The notes beneath the pieces were generated by a model, which saw only the letters and a list, made by a program, of their open reading frames with translations, made no database searches and was not told the DNA's origin. DNA of 64,000 bases, taken from assembly GCA_934667175.1 (NCBI GenBank), contig CAKULN010000001.1:208165-272164 (forward strand). Direction: 5' to 3'. This DNA is from an uncultured Bacteroidales bacterium. GTDB taxonomy: Bacteria > Bacteroidota > Bacteroidia > Bacteroidales > UBA932. Both the position numbers and the translations under genes were made by a program. Of this stretch, positions 9,466 through 18,508 are shown in pieces. Positions within the stretch are counted from its first letter, which is position 1; the number at the start of each line of letters is the position of its first letter.

Positions 9466-10125
9466 ATGGAAGCTAACGACAACTCTATAAAACTCTACTA
9501 CAACACGGAGAGGGAAAAACTTCAGATGCCTGAATATGGCCGCATCGTACTGAATATGGTCGAGCGGGTCAAGGCGATTCCCGACAGGGCGAAACGGACC
9601 GAACAGGCCCGTGCTGTGGTCAGAGTGATGGAAACCCTGAATCCTCAGGTACACACTCAGGAGAACTACGAGCAGAAACTCTGGGATCATCTTTACATGA
9701 TCGCCGGGTATGATCTGGACATCGACTCTCCGTACCCGGCTCCTCATCCTGAGGCTATGGAAGTGCCTCCGATGAACATCCCCATGGACAAGGCACCTGT
9801 ACGTGCCAGACATTACGGGAGAAACATTGAGAGCATAATCGACTTGATCGCGGGCGAGCCTGAGGGAGAGGTCAAAAGGTCGATGCTCCGCTCGCTGGCG
9901 ATCTACATGAGGCAGCAGTATCTGATCTGGAACAAGGACAGTGTGGCTGACGAGACGATTTTCGCGGACATCGAGAAACTTTCCGACTATCGGATTCAGG
10001 TTCCTGCTGATCTGGAACTTTCGAAGATCTCTTTCGACTCCAATTTCTCCCGCCCGGGGATGAATCTTGGCATGGGCCAGAATCGTAGAAACAACAAGAA
10101 GGGAAATCGCAAGAACAGGAAATAA
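9466..10125 (+). CDS. DUF4290 family protein
   Basis: This is a conserved Bacteroidota protein of unknown function (219 aa). It has the characteristic start with YYNTEREKLQMPEYGR and the central stretch ENYEQKLWDHLYMIAGYDLDI followed by proline-rich PYPAPHPE. The C-terminus is basic (NRRNNKKGNRKNRK), suggesting contact with nucleic acid or membrane surface. There is no signal peptide or membrane segment. Its stop overlaps the ftsK start by one base (TAATG), implying translational coupling to the DNA translocase and a role near cell division or chromosome segregation, which is inference only. Confidence 0.85.
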   Translation: MEANDNSIKLYYNTEREKLQMPEYGRIVLNMVERVKAIPDRAKRTEQARAVVRVMETLNPQVHTQENYEQKLWDHLYMIAGYDLDIDSPYPAPHPEAMEVPPMNIPMDKAPVRARHYGRNIESIIDLIAGEPEGEVKRSMLRSLAIYMRQQYLIWNKDSVADETIFADIEKLSDYRIQVPADLELSKISFDSNFSRPGMNLGMGQNRRNNKKGNRKNRK

Positions 10126-12680
10126 TGTTCAGATTCTGGAGGAATATGGATGAGGAGGACAAGGCTAAGCTGACGAAAGGCGCCGGCTTTCTTGTCGCGT
10201 TGCTGGCGGTGTTCACCTTGCTGGCGACCGTGTCCTATTTCTTCACATGGAAGGCTGATCAGAGTTCTTTGTATTCGGCCGTGGGGGACACTTCGGCCAG
10301 AGTGAGCAACGTCGCCGGGAAGATGGGCTACAGATGGGCCGACCTGCTTGTGCGCAGATGGTTCGGGCTTGGCAGTCTGGCTTTTGTGGTCATCCTGTTT
10401 GCCGTTTCGGTGAGGTTGCTGCTGCACAGGTGGCATTATTCGATGGTGAAGACGGCGCTCTTGACAGTCACGGGAGAGATGATCTCGTCTTTCATCCTTG
10501 CGTTTGTCTCTGATTTGTCCGGGCTCGGCAACGCTTTCGGGGGAGGACTCGGAGGAGAGTGCGGGGAATCTGTCATTGGGTGGGTCTCGGTTGTTTTCGG
10601 AGACATCCTTACCGGCTTCATGCTGGCTTTTCTGGTGGTTGTCTGGCTGGTACTGGCTTCCAGAAAGTTTTCGGACTGGCTGATGTCGCTGGGGAAGAGG
10701 AAGGAATGTGTCGCTGAGGAGGAAGAGCCGCTGGGACGGTCCCTTCGACAAGCTCAGGGACCACAGCCGGTGGCTGAGCCCGTCGAAGCCACCGTGGTTC
10801 GACAAAGCTCACCAACCGTGGTTCGACAAGACTCACCAACCGTGGTTCGACAAGGCTCACCAACCGTGGTTCGACAAGACTCACCAACCATCGGGATCGC
10901 AAGCCGGACAGAAACATCTTCTTTGAATATCTCAGATCCGTCCCTTCGACAGGCTCAGGGGCCGCAGCAATCGGTGGCTGAGCCTGCCGAAGCCACCGTG
11001 GTTCGACAAGACTCACCAACCGTGGTTCGACAAAGCTCACCAACCACCGAAGCCGCGGAAAAATCCATGGAAGTGGTCAAAGGCGATAAACTGTCCACCG
11101 ACATCAAGAAAGAACTTCCGAGGATCAACGTCCGTGACGAACTCCCTGATTATCAGTTTCCTTCCCTGGAGTTGCTGGACTCATATTCCTCAAGCCGGAA
11201 CGAGGTCTCCGATGAGGAACTGGCCAGAAACAACGCCAGAATCCGTAACGCTCTGGAGAACTACCGCATCCAGATCACCGATGTCAAGGCCATCGTGGGT
11301 CCGACGGTAACCCTTTATAAAGTCTACCCGGCTCCCGGAGTCAAGATTTCCGAGATCAAGAAGCTTCAGGAAGACCTTGGCATGCATCTCCACGCAAGGG
11401 GAGTCCGTGTCGTCACCCTTACCGACTCAGTCGGCATTGAGGTCGCCAACGACCGCCCTTCGATAGTCCCGATGCGCGCGGTGCTCAATGATGACGCGTT
11501 CCGCTCCAGCAAGGCGGAGCTCCCGGTCGCCATAGGCTACACCATCCAGCAGAAAGTCAAGGTCTTTGATCTGGCCGACGCGCCACACCTTCTGGTTGCG
11601 GGTGCGACCAAACAGGGTAAGTCGGTGGGACTGAACGCCATAGTCACGTCTCTTCTTTACGCCAAGCATCCGTCGGAGCTGAAACTGGTGTTCATTGACC
11701 CTAAGATGGTCGAGTTCTCGGCATACGCCCATCTTCTGAAGCATTATCTTGCCGTTCTCCCTTGCAATGACGAGCAGGAGGAAAAGGACAACGCCATCGT
11801 GAAGAAAGCCGACAAGGCTGACAAGATACTCCGCTCTCTGTGCATCGAGATGGATCAGAGGTATGAGCTTCTGAGCCGGGCGTCCGTGCCGAACATAAAG
11901 ACTTACAACGAGAAATACCGCAACAGAAAACTTCGTCCTGACGAGGGGCACCGTTTTCTGCCGTACATAGTCACCATCATTGATGAATATGCCGACCTGA
12001 CGATGTCCGTCGGAGGCAGCGGAGACGCCAAGGCGGTGGCCCGCAGCATCACCACCTCCATCATCAGGCTCGCCCAGAAGGGCCGCGCCGCCGGGCTGCA
12101 TGTCGTGCTGGCCACCCAGAGACCATCCGTGGATGTCATCACAGGACTCATCAAGACGAACTTCCCGACCAGAATCGCCTTCAGGGTCGTTTCCAGAACC
12201 GACTCATCAACGATTCTGGACTCTCCAGGGGCAGAAAAACTCATCGGCAAGGGAGACATGCTTTACTATGCCGGAGTCGAGATGGAGCGTGTGCAGTGCG
12301 CCTACATCGACAGCGAGGAGATCAACCGGCTTACTGAATATATCGGTTCACAGGATGGCTACGGAAAGTGCTTCAACACTCCATGTTACCTTCCGCCTGT
12401 CGATGACGACACAGAGGAAGGCTCTGGTGGCATGGTTGACATGACAAAGCTTGACGAGCGCTTTGAGGAGGCTGCCAAGCTTGTGGTCATGAGCCAGAGA
12501 GGTTCGACGTCCGACCTCCAGAGGCGTCTCGGCATGGGCTATGCCAAGGCGGGACGTGTCATGGATCAACTTCAGGCCGCTGGTGTTGTCGGCCCTCAGG
12601 AGGGCTCCAAGCCTCGTCAGGTGCTTGTCTCAAGTCTTGATGAGTTGGATCAGATCATAGCCGCCTACAAGAATCAGTAG
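10125..12680 (+). CDS. ftsK: DNA translocase FtsK/SpoIIIE
   Basis: This septal DNA pump (851 aa) clears chromosomes from the division site and activates dimer resolution. Four hydrophobic segments lie in the first 190 residues. A linker of about 110 residues (203-308) consists largely of REP-derived repeats (TVVRQxSP units). The motor domain has Walker A VAGATKQGKSVGLN, Walker B LKLVFIDPKMVEF and the segment VVLATQRPSVDVITG. A C-terminal winged-helix gamma domain (STSDLQRRLGMGYAKAGRVMDQLQ) reads the chromosome's polar motifs. It is the second gene of the DUF4290-ftsK-lolA group. The repeat-filled linker is the odd feature; the catalytic parts look intact. Confidence 0.95.
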   Translation: MFRFWRNMDEEDKAKLTKGAGFLVALLAVFTLLATVSYFFTWKADQSSLYSAVGDTSARVSNVAGKMGYRWADLLVRRWFGLGSLAFVVILFAVSVRLLLHRWHYSMVKTALLTVTGEMISSFILAFVSDLSGLGNAFGGGLGGECGESVIGWVSVVFGDILTGFMLAFLVVVWLVLASRKFSDWLMSLGKRKECVAEEEEPLGRSLRQAQGPQPVAEPVEATVVRQSSPTVVRQDSPTVVRQGSPTVVRQDSPTIGIASRTETSSLNISDPSLRQAQGPQQSVAEPAEATVVRQDSPTVVRQSSPTTEAAEKSMEVVKGDKLSTDIKKELPRINVRDELPDYQFPSLELLDSYSSSRNEVSDEELARNNARIRNALENYRIQITDVKAIVGPTVTLYKVYPAPGVKISEIKKLQEDLGMHLHARGVRVVTLTDSVGIEVANDRPSIVPMRAVLNDDAFRSSKAELPVAIGYTIQQKVKVFDLADAPHLLVAGATKQGKSVGLNAIVTSLLYAKHPSELKLVFIDPKMVEFSAYAHLLKHYLAVLPCNDEQEEKDNAIVKKADKADKILRSLCIEMDQRYELLSRASVPNIKTYNEKYRNRKLRPDEGHRFLPYIVTIIDEYADLTMSVGGSGDAKAVARSITTSIIRLAQKGRAAGLHVVLATQRPSVDVITGLIKTNFPTRIAFRVVSRTDSSTILDSPGAEKLIGKGDMLYYAGVEMERVQCAYIDSEEINRLTEYIGSQDGYGKCFNTPCYLPPVDDDTEEGSGGMVDMTKLDERFEEAAKLVVMSQRGSTSDLQRRLGMGYAKAGRVMDQLQAAGVVGPQEGSKPRQVLVSSLDELDQIIAAYKNQ
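10738..11050. repeat. REP-derived repeat block inside the ftsK linker
   Basis: Palindromes GGTCCCT...AGGGACC (10738-10762) and GGTGGCT...AGCCACC (10771-10795) are followed by four 24-bp tandem copies of a unit beginning ACCGTGGTTCGACAA. A second palindrome pair (about 10939-10999) and two more 24-bp copies end near 11046. The shared core is TTCGACAAG-CTCA, as in the REP-like units elsewhere. All inserts are in frame. Confidence 0.88.
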
Positions 12681-12721
12681 TCAAGCCGTAAGGCACGGCT
12701 TGCGCTCGTACTTAAAGAATT

Positions 12722-13375
12722 ATGAAGACAATCTCAAGGATATTCATTGCCGCGGCGGTGGCGTTTCTTGCGCTGCCGCAGGTCTCGCTTGCCAAGAGCG
12801 GGACGTTGGACGCTTTTGTCAGCAAGGTTTCCGCCTCGCTGGTCTCATTTGACTATTCGTTCACAATGCCCACGAAGAAGGCTAAGATGACAGGGAACGG
12901 AAGGGTTGAGGTTCAGGGAATCTCATTCTTCGTGGACGGAAACGGGCTTGAAATCTGGTGCGACGGAAAGACACGCTGGACGATTGACAGGGTCTCTGAA
13001 GAGGCCCTGATAGAGTCTGTTGACGATTCTTATGACAGCTATGCCACGAATCCCGCTCTCATGATAGCCTCTATTGACAAAGCTTTCAGCGAGGTCTCTT
13101 TCGGCCCCTCCAAGTTCGGAGGAAAGGTGGTGGATGCCTCGGCCCTGTCTCCGGTCCATAAGGGAAAAGGCTCGATGGACATCGCCGGGCTCAAGCTGTT
13201 CTTCAAAAGCGGTACCGGGACTCTTGTCGGGGCCGAGGTAAGGCTGAATGACGGATCCGTGTCGGAATTCGTGATTTCCAATCTCAGATTCGAGGACGCC
13301 GTAAAATCAAAAGAGTCTTTCCGTTTTGACGAAAAGACTCTCGATTCTTCGTATGTCGTCACGGATCTGCGCTGA
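12722..13375 (+). CDS. LolA-like outer-membrane lipoprotein carrier / sorting protein
   Basis: This is a periplasmic protein (217 aa) with an N-terminal signal peptide (hydrophobic IFIAAAVAFLALPQ, cleavage near SLAKS). It shows the LolA-type beta pattern: SFDYSFTMP, MTGNGRVEVQGISFFVDGNGLEIWCDGKTRW, and 'VSEEALIESV'. LolA ferries lipoproteins to the outer membrane. In Bacteroidota a LolA-like gene commonly follows ftsK, as here with a 41-nt gap. It is a diverged member, so binding of another hydrophobic ligand is possible. Confidence 0.75.
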   Translation: MKTISRIFIAAAVAFLALPQVSLAKSGTLDAFVSKVSASLVSFDYSFTMPTKKAKMTGNGRVEVQGISFFVDGNGLEIWCDGKTRWTIDRVSEEALIESVDDSYDSYATNPALMIASIDKAFSEVSFGPSKFGGKVVDASALSPVHKGKGSMDIAGLKLFFKSGTGTLVGAEVRLNDGSVSEFVISNLRFEDAVKSKESFRFDEKTLDSSYVVTDLR

Positions 13376-13408
13376 GCGGTCCCACGCATCAGACTCTGAA
13401 GCTGTGGA

Positions 13409-14428
13409 CTAATCCTTCACGCACCTGACTGAGGCTCTGAACGACTCTTTGTCCCGTGCCCCGATGAGAACATCATTTTGTTCCACATAGATGTAACGGC
13501 AGTAACCCAGTTCGTCACTTTCCGAGTCCGAAGTCCAGAATACGGCGTAATTATCTACACCTGTAAATTTTGGTGACTTCCCGGGATCAGTCGCATAACC
13601 GATAGGAAGCGCTGAAAATCCGGCCTTGTTGGTGATTTTCACCTGTGGCCAGTACTCCCACATTCTGTTTCCAAGAAACTTGGCGTCAACCATCATACCT
13701 CCTGCCACACCGCTGAAAGTCTCTTTTACCGAAAATTCTGTCCCTTTCGGGGCGAGGGCGTTGGCCATCTCCACAAACTCGGCTTCAGAAGGGAGATGCC
13801 ATCCTTCCGGACAAGCGTTTACAGCCTCGTTCCAAGTATAGAAACGACCGAAAATAGCGTCCATGGCCTCGCTGCTTTCGTAGGAGACACCGGCTCCGGA
13901 GTAGTATAGATTGTTTTTCAGCCAAGTCTTACCGTTGAAAGTGGTCGTGTAGTATGTGCCTTCGTCCCTCGCATCGGTGAAAACCGGATCGAGTTTTGTG
14001 TAGGCTCCCGTGATTGTGGAGTCAAGCGCAGGATCCACAACGGAGAACGAGACAGACTTCGATGTCGTGTAGTAACTGGTGGCGAAAGCCACGCAGCTGA
14101 CAGTGAATGTGCCGACTTTTGAAGGCGTCGTGAATTTATAGGAACCATCACCGCTCTTGTCGGTCTCTGTCTTGGTCGTGTCCTTGCTTGAGTCCCAGGA
14201 GGAGGTCCAGTAAAAGCCGACATCCTCCGCGGATCCTGTCCCAGGATTCGTGACCCCTTTGGGAGTCAGGGTGAAGGCCTCGCCCTTGGTGACATAGGTA
14301 GGCATAGTGAAAGTCAGGGTCCCGGTGAGGTAGTCCTTGGTTGAGGACTCCTCTTTATCTTTCTTGCAGGATGGCAGCGCGATCATGGCCGCGGACACCC
14401 CTATCAGAATAATGCTCTTTATCTTCAT
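13409..14428 (-). CDS. FISUMP-domain lipoprotein
   Basis: This is a predicted surface or periplasmic lipoprotein of about 339 aa. I start at the second methionine, 14428, because it gives a compact signal peptide (MKIKSIILIGVSAAMIALPS) with lipobox LPSC and lysine-rich KKDKEE after it. Residues of about 40-130 look like an immunoglobulin-like or PKD-type fold. The C-terminal half carries the Fibrobacter-type 'major paralogous domain' hallmarks: TYYTTTFNGKTWLKNNL, GRFYTWNEAVNACPEGWHLPSEAEF and a final SVRCVKD. The function of this domain is unknown; it is frequent in Bacteroidota cell-surface proteins. It converges on the lolA-like gene. Confidence 0.82.
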   Translation of the reverse strand: MKIKSIILIGVSAAMIALPSCKKDKEESSTKDYLTGTLTFTMPTYVTKGEAFTLTPKGVTNPGTGSAEDVGFYWTSSWDSSKDTTKTETDKSGDGSYKFTTPSKVGTFTVSCVAFATSYYTTSKSVSFSVVDPALDSTITGAYTKLDPVFTDARDEGTYYTTTFNGKTWLKNNLYYSGAGVSYESSEAMDAIFGRFYTWNEAVNACPEGWHLPSEAEFVEMANALAPKGTEFSVKETFSGVAGGMMVDAKFLGNRMWEYWPQVKITNKAGFSALPIGYATDPGKSPKFTGVDNYAVFWTSDSESDELGYCRYIYVEQNDVLIGARDKESFRASVRCVKD

Positions 14429-14542
14429 CTTTCTCTGTTGAAAATGCAAATATCGCATAAAAATCGCAAAAACGGTTGGTCTTAAGCAAAAACTAGTCCA
14501 ATGATGCCTGATAATTGGAACTAAATGCCTATAATTGCATTG

Positions 14543-15571
14543 ATGAAAGCTATTTTAGGAATATTCAGGAGCGTTCTTCTGTGCTCCATTGTCTTGTCGG
14601 TCGCTGTTTCCTGTGGCGGTAAGGCATCCTGTCACGAATTGACCGGCTATGCCCAGGGGGGAACTTATTCAGTAAAGTTCAAATCTGACGGCCGCTTGAA
14701 TATTAATGAGGTCCGTAAGGCGGTGGATTCCATTCTGACAATGGTGGACACTACATTGTCGGGCTACAATAAAGGATCGCAGCTAAGTCGCTACAATTCA
14801 GGTGCTCCGGTTACCCCGAATGAGATGTTCAAGGAAATGTTCACCATTTCGAAAAGGCTTTTCCACGAGACGGGAGGAGCTTTGGACATGGCTTCCGGTC
14901 CGCTCTACGACGCTTGGGGCTTTGGCTTCACAAACGAATCCTTGCCTTCGGCGGCCGAGGTTGACAGCCTTAAAAGAATCTGCGGGATGGACAAGCTGGA
15001 CGGGAATATGTCACCCTTGGATCCTGGTGTGCGCCCGAAGCTGAATTTCAATGCCATCGCGCAAGGCTACACTTGCGACAAGATCGCTGAATATCTCCAC
15101 TCGCTCGGAGTCAAGGACATGCTTGTGAACATCGGCGAGATTTATTGCGAAGGAGTCAACCAGTCCGGGAAACCGTGGACAATCGGGGTGGACATGCCGG
15201 TGGACGGGAACATGGAACTTGGCGGCCAAGGCCTTGTCGGAAAATGGCAGGGTGACGGAAGCGGATGCGGTGTGGTAACCTCCGGCAATTACCGTAAGTT
15301 TTACATCAAGGACGGACGGAAATATTCACATACCATTGATCCCCGCACCGGATATCCGGTGGATCATACCTTGCTCAGCGCCACGATTGTCGCTCCTGAC
15401 GCCACGATGGCCGACGCGTATGCCACGTATTGCATGGTGATCGGGTTGGACGAGGCTAAGCGTTTCATCGAGTCAATGGATGAGTTGGAGGGGTATCTTG
15501 TGTACGATGATGGTGGCTCGATGTCGGAATGGGCGTCTTCTGGCTTCAATCTTGTAAGGGATAGCCGATAG
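14543..15571 (+). CDS. apbE: FAD:protein FMN transferase (ApbE)
   Basis: This is a membrane-anchored lipoprotein (about 342 aa) that attaches FMN to threonines of redox proteins such as Nqr or Rnf subunits. An upstream in-frame ATG (14525) is possible; the later ATG gives a better signal peptide with lipobox VAVSC. Family motifs seen are GGTYSVKF, LDMASGPLYDAWGFG (FAD site), FNAIAQGYTCDKI, DMLVNIGEIYCEG, and YSHTIDPRTGYPVD followed by APDATMADAYATYCMVIG (Mg2+/substrate site). No flavoprotein target lies beside it in the window. Confidence 0.93.
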   Translation: MKAILGIFRSVLLCSIVLSVAVSCGGKASCHELTGYAQGGTYSVKFKSDGRLNINEVRKAVDSILTMVDTTLSGYNKGSQLSRYNSGAPVTPNEMFKEMFTISKRLFHETGGALDMASGPLYDAWGFGFTNESLPSAAEVDSLKRICGMDKLDGNMSPLDPGVRPKLNFNAIAQGYTCDKIAEYLHSLGVKDMLVNIGEIYCEGVNQSGKPWTIGVDMPVDGNMELGGQGLVGKWQGDGSGCGVVTSGNYRKFYIKDGRKYSHTIDPRTGYPVDHTLLSATIVAPDATMADAYATYCMVIGLDEAKRFIESMDELEGYLVYDDGGSMSEWASSGFNLVRDSR

Positions 15572-15584
15572 ATTTTTTTGTGGA

Positions 15585-15992
15585 ATGACAAGACAGGTTA
15601 TAGACACATCGTTTGTTCTGGCCGCGGCCATCGGCATGGCATGCGGTTGCAGCACGATCAGCCGTACGGAGAAGCAGCTGGCCAGGGTCGATTCCTATGA
15701 TTCCCCGGACATCCCTGCTGTAGGGAACATGCCTCCGATAAGGCCTCGTCAGGCGGGGTTGGCATATTCCCCGAACACTTTGATCATCTATTATGATGAA
15801 GGTGTCGGCATAGGACCGCTCAGAAAAGCTGTCGTGAAATCAGGTGCGGAGATACTTTATGACTATAGTATAATAAACGCCTTGACAGTCAGGATTCCTG
15901 ACGGTAAGACTCTTGAAGAGAGCGCGAAGTATTTCAGCAAGGTCAAGGGAGTTGTGGAAGTCTCAAAGAATAGCGTCTATCATCTTGATTGA
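15585..15992 (+). CDS. Small lipoprotein resembling a subtilase N-terminal prodomain
   Basis: The 135-aa product has a signal sequence with a lipobox around MACGC (residues 18-22). Residues 60-135 (LIIYYDEGVGIGPLRKAV, IINALTVRIPDGKTLEES, KGVVEVSKNSVYHLD) follow the beta-alpha-beta-beta-alpha-beta pattern and typical wording of S8 peptidase prodomain / inhibitor I9-like domains. No protease domain follows, so it could be a stand-alone inhibitor or chaperone-like lipoprotein. It starts 13 nt after apbE. Its 3' end overlaps the truB 3' end by 30 bp on the opposite strand. Confidence 0.65.
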   Translation: MTRQVIDTSFVLAAAIGMACGCSTISRTEKQLARVDSYDSPDIPAVGNMPPIRPRQAGLAYSPNTLIIYYDEGVGIGPLRKAVVKSGAEILYDYSIINALTVRIPDGKTLEESAKYFSKVKGVVEVSKNSVYHLD

Positions 15993-16850
15993 CAGCGCGG
16001 AATCTGCCGTGAATCCTCCGGAGGCGGTACGCCTTAAGGAATTCAGATGGGCACCGGATTCCAGTGCTTCGCCCAAGTCTCTGGCCAAAGCCCTGATGTA
16101 GGTGCCTTTGCTGCAGGCAATCCTGATCTCGGCGAGAGGAAAATGTTTTTCGGAAGTGTCGATGACGTTGATCCGAGGGTTTGGTCTTAAGTCTTCATCC
16201 CGGATTTCCGGCATTGTCTCTTTCCCCTCGTGATGGAACGACACAAGTTCTATTTCGGAAATGTTGATCACCTGCTTGTTGAGCGTCTCGGCCACCGTGT
16301 GGTCGAAGTCCGTCATGACATCCGTTTTCTCTTTATGAGCCTCCTTGTACTGCTTTCGGGCGAGCTCGTAGGCCCTGACACCGTCGACCGACTTGGCTGA
16401 GAACAAAGGAGCGATCTGTTCCTGCTCTCCAAGGAACCGTGGCAGCACGCTACGGATTGACTCCTCGGTGACGTTGTCGGTGGGATATTCCTTATCAATG
16501 GCTTTTTCCAGATCGTAGGATGGGGTCGTGGCCCCGAATGAGACGCCGGCGAGATATTCCTTCCCCTCTTTCTGAAGGGTCTCCGCCAGTTTGGTGGCCT
16601 TCCCGATGCAGACGAGCAACACGCCGGTTGCCAACGGATCAAGTGTGCCCGCGTGCCCGACCTTCAGGTTCTTCTTGTGGAAATGTCTGCACGCCGCCCA
16701 CTTTACCTTGCGGATGACATCGGCGGAGGTCCATCTGTATGGTTTGTCGATGGGAATGATAATTCCTTCCGGGTAATCCTCGATGCTCTCGGAGAGCCGT
16801 GGATTGCCCGGAAGAAAATTCCTGTCCGCTATTAATGCCTTTATTTCCAA
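15963..16850 (-). CDS. truB: tRNA pseudouridine(55) synthase
   Basis: TruB makes pseudouridine 55 in the T-loop of tRNAs. The catalytic aspartate lies in KVGHAGTLDPLATGVLLVC. Other conserved parts are the N-terminal IIIPIDKPYRWTSADV and the C-terminal CSKGTYIRALARDLGEAL. An ATG at 16910 would place 47 nt inside rpiB and add a non-homologous extension; a TTG at 16850, 13 nt after the rpiB stop, gives a better start (about 295 aa), so I use it with modest certainty. It is the last gene of the minus-strand run cvpA-tsaB-rpiB-truB. Confidence 0.92.
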   Translation of the reverse strand: MEIKALIADRNFLPGNPRLSESIEDYPEGIIIPIDKPYRWTSADVIRKVKWAACRHFHKKNLKVGHAGTLDPLATGVLLVCIGKATKLAETLQKEGKEYLAGVSFGATTPSYDLEKAIDKEYPTDNVTEESIRSVLPRFLGEQEQIAPLFSAKSVDGVRAYELARKQYKEAHKEKTDVMTDFDHTVAETLNKQVINISEIELVSFHHEGKETMPEIRDEDLRPNPRINVIDTSEKHFPLAEIRIACSKGTYIRALARDLGEALESGAHLNSLRRTASGGFTADSALSIKMIDAIL

Positions 16851-16863
16851 GGGCCTGTCGCGC

Positions 16864-17307
16864 TTACTTGCAGAGAGGAATCTTCTCGATGCGACGCTCG
16901 TGCCTGCCACCCTCGAACTCGGTGGTCAGCCACTTGTTAAGGATCGTGGTGGCCATCTGGTAGGAGATGAACCGTGCCGGCATGACGAGCACGTTGGCGT
17001 TGTTGTGGGCCTTGGCCAGGCGTGCCAACTCGGTCCCCCAGCAAAGGGCCGCGCGGACTTTCTGATGCTTGTTAAGCGTCATCGAGATTCCGTTGCCTGA
17101 ACCGCAGAACGCCACTCCCAGGTCAACCTCGCCATTGTCTATGGCCGAGCCGAGAGCGTGGCCGAAATCAGAGTAGTCACAACTTTCCTCTGAATATGTT
17201 CCATAATCAACGACCTCGTAGCCCTTCTTTCTGAGCAAGGCGGCTATCTTTTGCTTGTACTCGAATCCAGCGTGATCGCTGGCGACACCGAATTTCATAA
17301 TATTCAA
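16864..17307 (-). CDS. rpiB: Ribose-5-phosphate isomerase B
   Basis: This enzyme interconverts ribose 5-phosphate and ribulose 5-phosphate in the non-oxidative pentose phosphate pathway (147 aa, normal for RpiB/LacAB). Motifs are VASDHAGFEYK at the N-terminus (phosphate site), AFCGSGNGISMTLNK with the catalytic Cys, and KAHNNANVLVMPARF with the histidine that helps open the ring. It starts 4 nt after the tsaB stop. An allose-6-phosphate isomerase role is a formal alternative. Confidence 0.92.
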   Translation of the reverse strand: MNIMKFGVASDHAGFEYKQKIAALLRKKGYEVVDYGTYSEESCDYSDFGHALGSAIDNGEVDLGVAFCGSGNGISMTLNKHQKVRAALCWGTELARLAKAHNNANVLVMPARFISYQMATTILNKWLTTEFEGGRHERRIEKIPLCK

Positions 17308-17311
17308 TAAT

Positions 17312-18004
17312 TTAAATGATCTTTTTCTTGCTTACTGTAGTGATGAACTCCTTGAGATAGAACGGTTCGAAGTAGGCTACGTCCTCGAACCTTTTCCCGT
17401 TCAGGGCTTCTGTGGCAGGACGTGCCATTGACGCCGCTTTCGGGCAGCATTGGATGAAATGGGCGTCCGGGCTGGTTATGACGCCCTTGCATTTGTCGGC
17501 GCCGTCACCTATGAAGAGTACGGGACCTTCCTCAAGCTGAGTCTTGAACGATTCAGCGTCAATTATCTGCGCCACGGTAGGGGAGACCTGTCTGCCGTCA
17601 GGAGTGAATATTCCAGTGTAGACCTCCATCCTTCGGGCGTCAATCATCGGAATGATGTAGCGGCAGCCCTTCGGGGGCATATTCCCGTCCAATGCTTGCC
17701 AGACCAGGGTGTCGAGTGTGCCGACGGAGATCATAGGGATCCCGGCCCCGAAACAGAGCCCTTTGGCGGTGGAGACTCCGACCCTAAGCCCGGTATAGGA
17801 TCCTGGGCCCTTGCTGACGGCCACCGCATCGCAATTTGAGACTTTAAGCCCTTTTTCCGAGAGCATCTCGCTGACGAACAGCGCTGTCTTCGAGGCGTGT
17901 GCCCTCGGCTCGTCACTGATCCTCTCGCATACAACCTTCCCATCCTCCACAAGGGCTGTGGAGCAAAGGGAAGTGGATGTCTCTATTAGGATTATTCTAT
18001 TCAT
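17312..18004 (-). CDS. tsaB: tRNA threonylcarbamoyladenosine biosynthesis protein TsaB
   Basis: This ASKHA-fold protein (230 aa) works with TsaD and TsaE to make t6A37 in tRNA. The proper start is the ATG at 18004, which gives MNRIILIETSTSLCSTALVE and overlaps the cvpA stop by one base (TAATG). Upstream codons would lie inside cvpA. The typical KGPGSYTGLRVGVSTAKGLC motif is present around residues 60-79. TsaD and TsaE are not in this window. Confidence 0.92.
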   Translation of the reverse strand: MNRIILIETSTSLCSTALVEDGKVVCERISDEPRAHASKTALFVSEMLSEKGLKVSNCDAVAVSKGPGSYTGLRVGVSTAKGLCFGAGIPMISVGTLDTLVWQALDGNMPPKGCRYIIPMIDARRMEVYTGIFTPDGRQVSPTVAQIIDAESFKTQLEEGPVLFIGDGADKCKGVITSPDAHFIQCCPKAASMARPATEALNGKRFEDVAYFEPFYLKEFITTVSKKKII

Positions 18005-18498
18005 TATTTGTTGAATATCAATTCTTTCATGTAAGGGAAAAAGCCATCGGCGAAATCCTTGATCGGAGTGTAGAAAAGGGATTCGCCTATTGTCTTCGAA
18101 CAATCAATCTCAAGCGCCTTGGCGACGGAATCAAAAAGGAGGATGAACAATCCTATCGCGAGGAGGACTTTCAGGAGGGCGAAGACCACCCCGAGAAGCT
18201 TGTTCAGCCACCCTAACATCACGATTTTCACTATGCCTTCAAGCATTTTTCCGGCCAGGGTGAGGGCGAAGAAAACGGCCAGCAGGATGAGCGTGAAGGC
18301 TATCGCCTGAAGCACTGCGGGAGAAAAGTCCATCACCGGTTTGAGCCATTCCACGACCACACCGGAAAAGTGGAAGGACATCCATGCGCCAAGCACCAAG
18401 GCCACAAGGGCGGCCGCCTGGGCGATGAAGCCTTTGGTGATGCCACGGAATATGGCTGGCACACAGCAGAGAAGGATTATGACGTCTATTACATTCAT
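18004..18498 (-). CDS. CvpA family membrane protein
   Basis: This inner-membrane protein (164 aa) has about four hydrophobic segments: VIDVIILLCCVPAIF, AAALVALVLGAWMSF, VLQAIAFTLILLAVFFALTL and LLKVLLAIGLFILLF. The N-terminal pattern NVIDVIILLC...GITKGFIAQ is characteristic of the colicin V production family. The biochemical role is unsettled. It is the first gene of the minus-strand run and is divergent from ileS. Confidence 0.85.
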   Translation of the reverse strand: MNVIDVIILLCCVPAIFRGITKGFIAQAAALVALVLGAWMSFHFSGVVVEWLKPVMDFSPAVLQAIAFTLILLAVFFALTLAGKMLEGIVKIVMLGWLNKLLGVVFALLKVLLAIGLFILLFDSVAKALEIDCSKTIGESLFYTPIKDFADGFFPYMKELIFNK

Positions 18499-18508
18499 CT
18501 ACTACCTA

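Noticed and set aside
15963..16910. Longer truB reading from an ATG inside rpiB
   Set aside because: It would overlap rpiB by 47 nt and add a non-conserved extension; a TTG after the rpiB stop fits better, though not proven.
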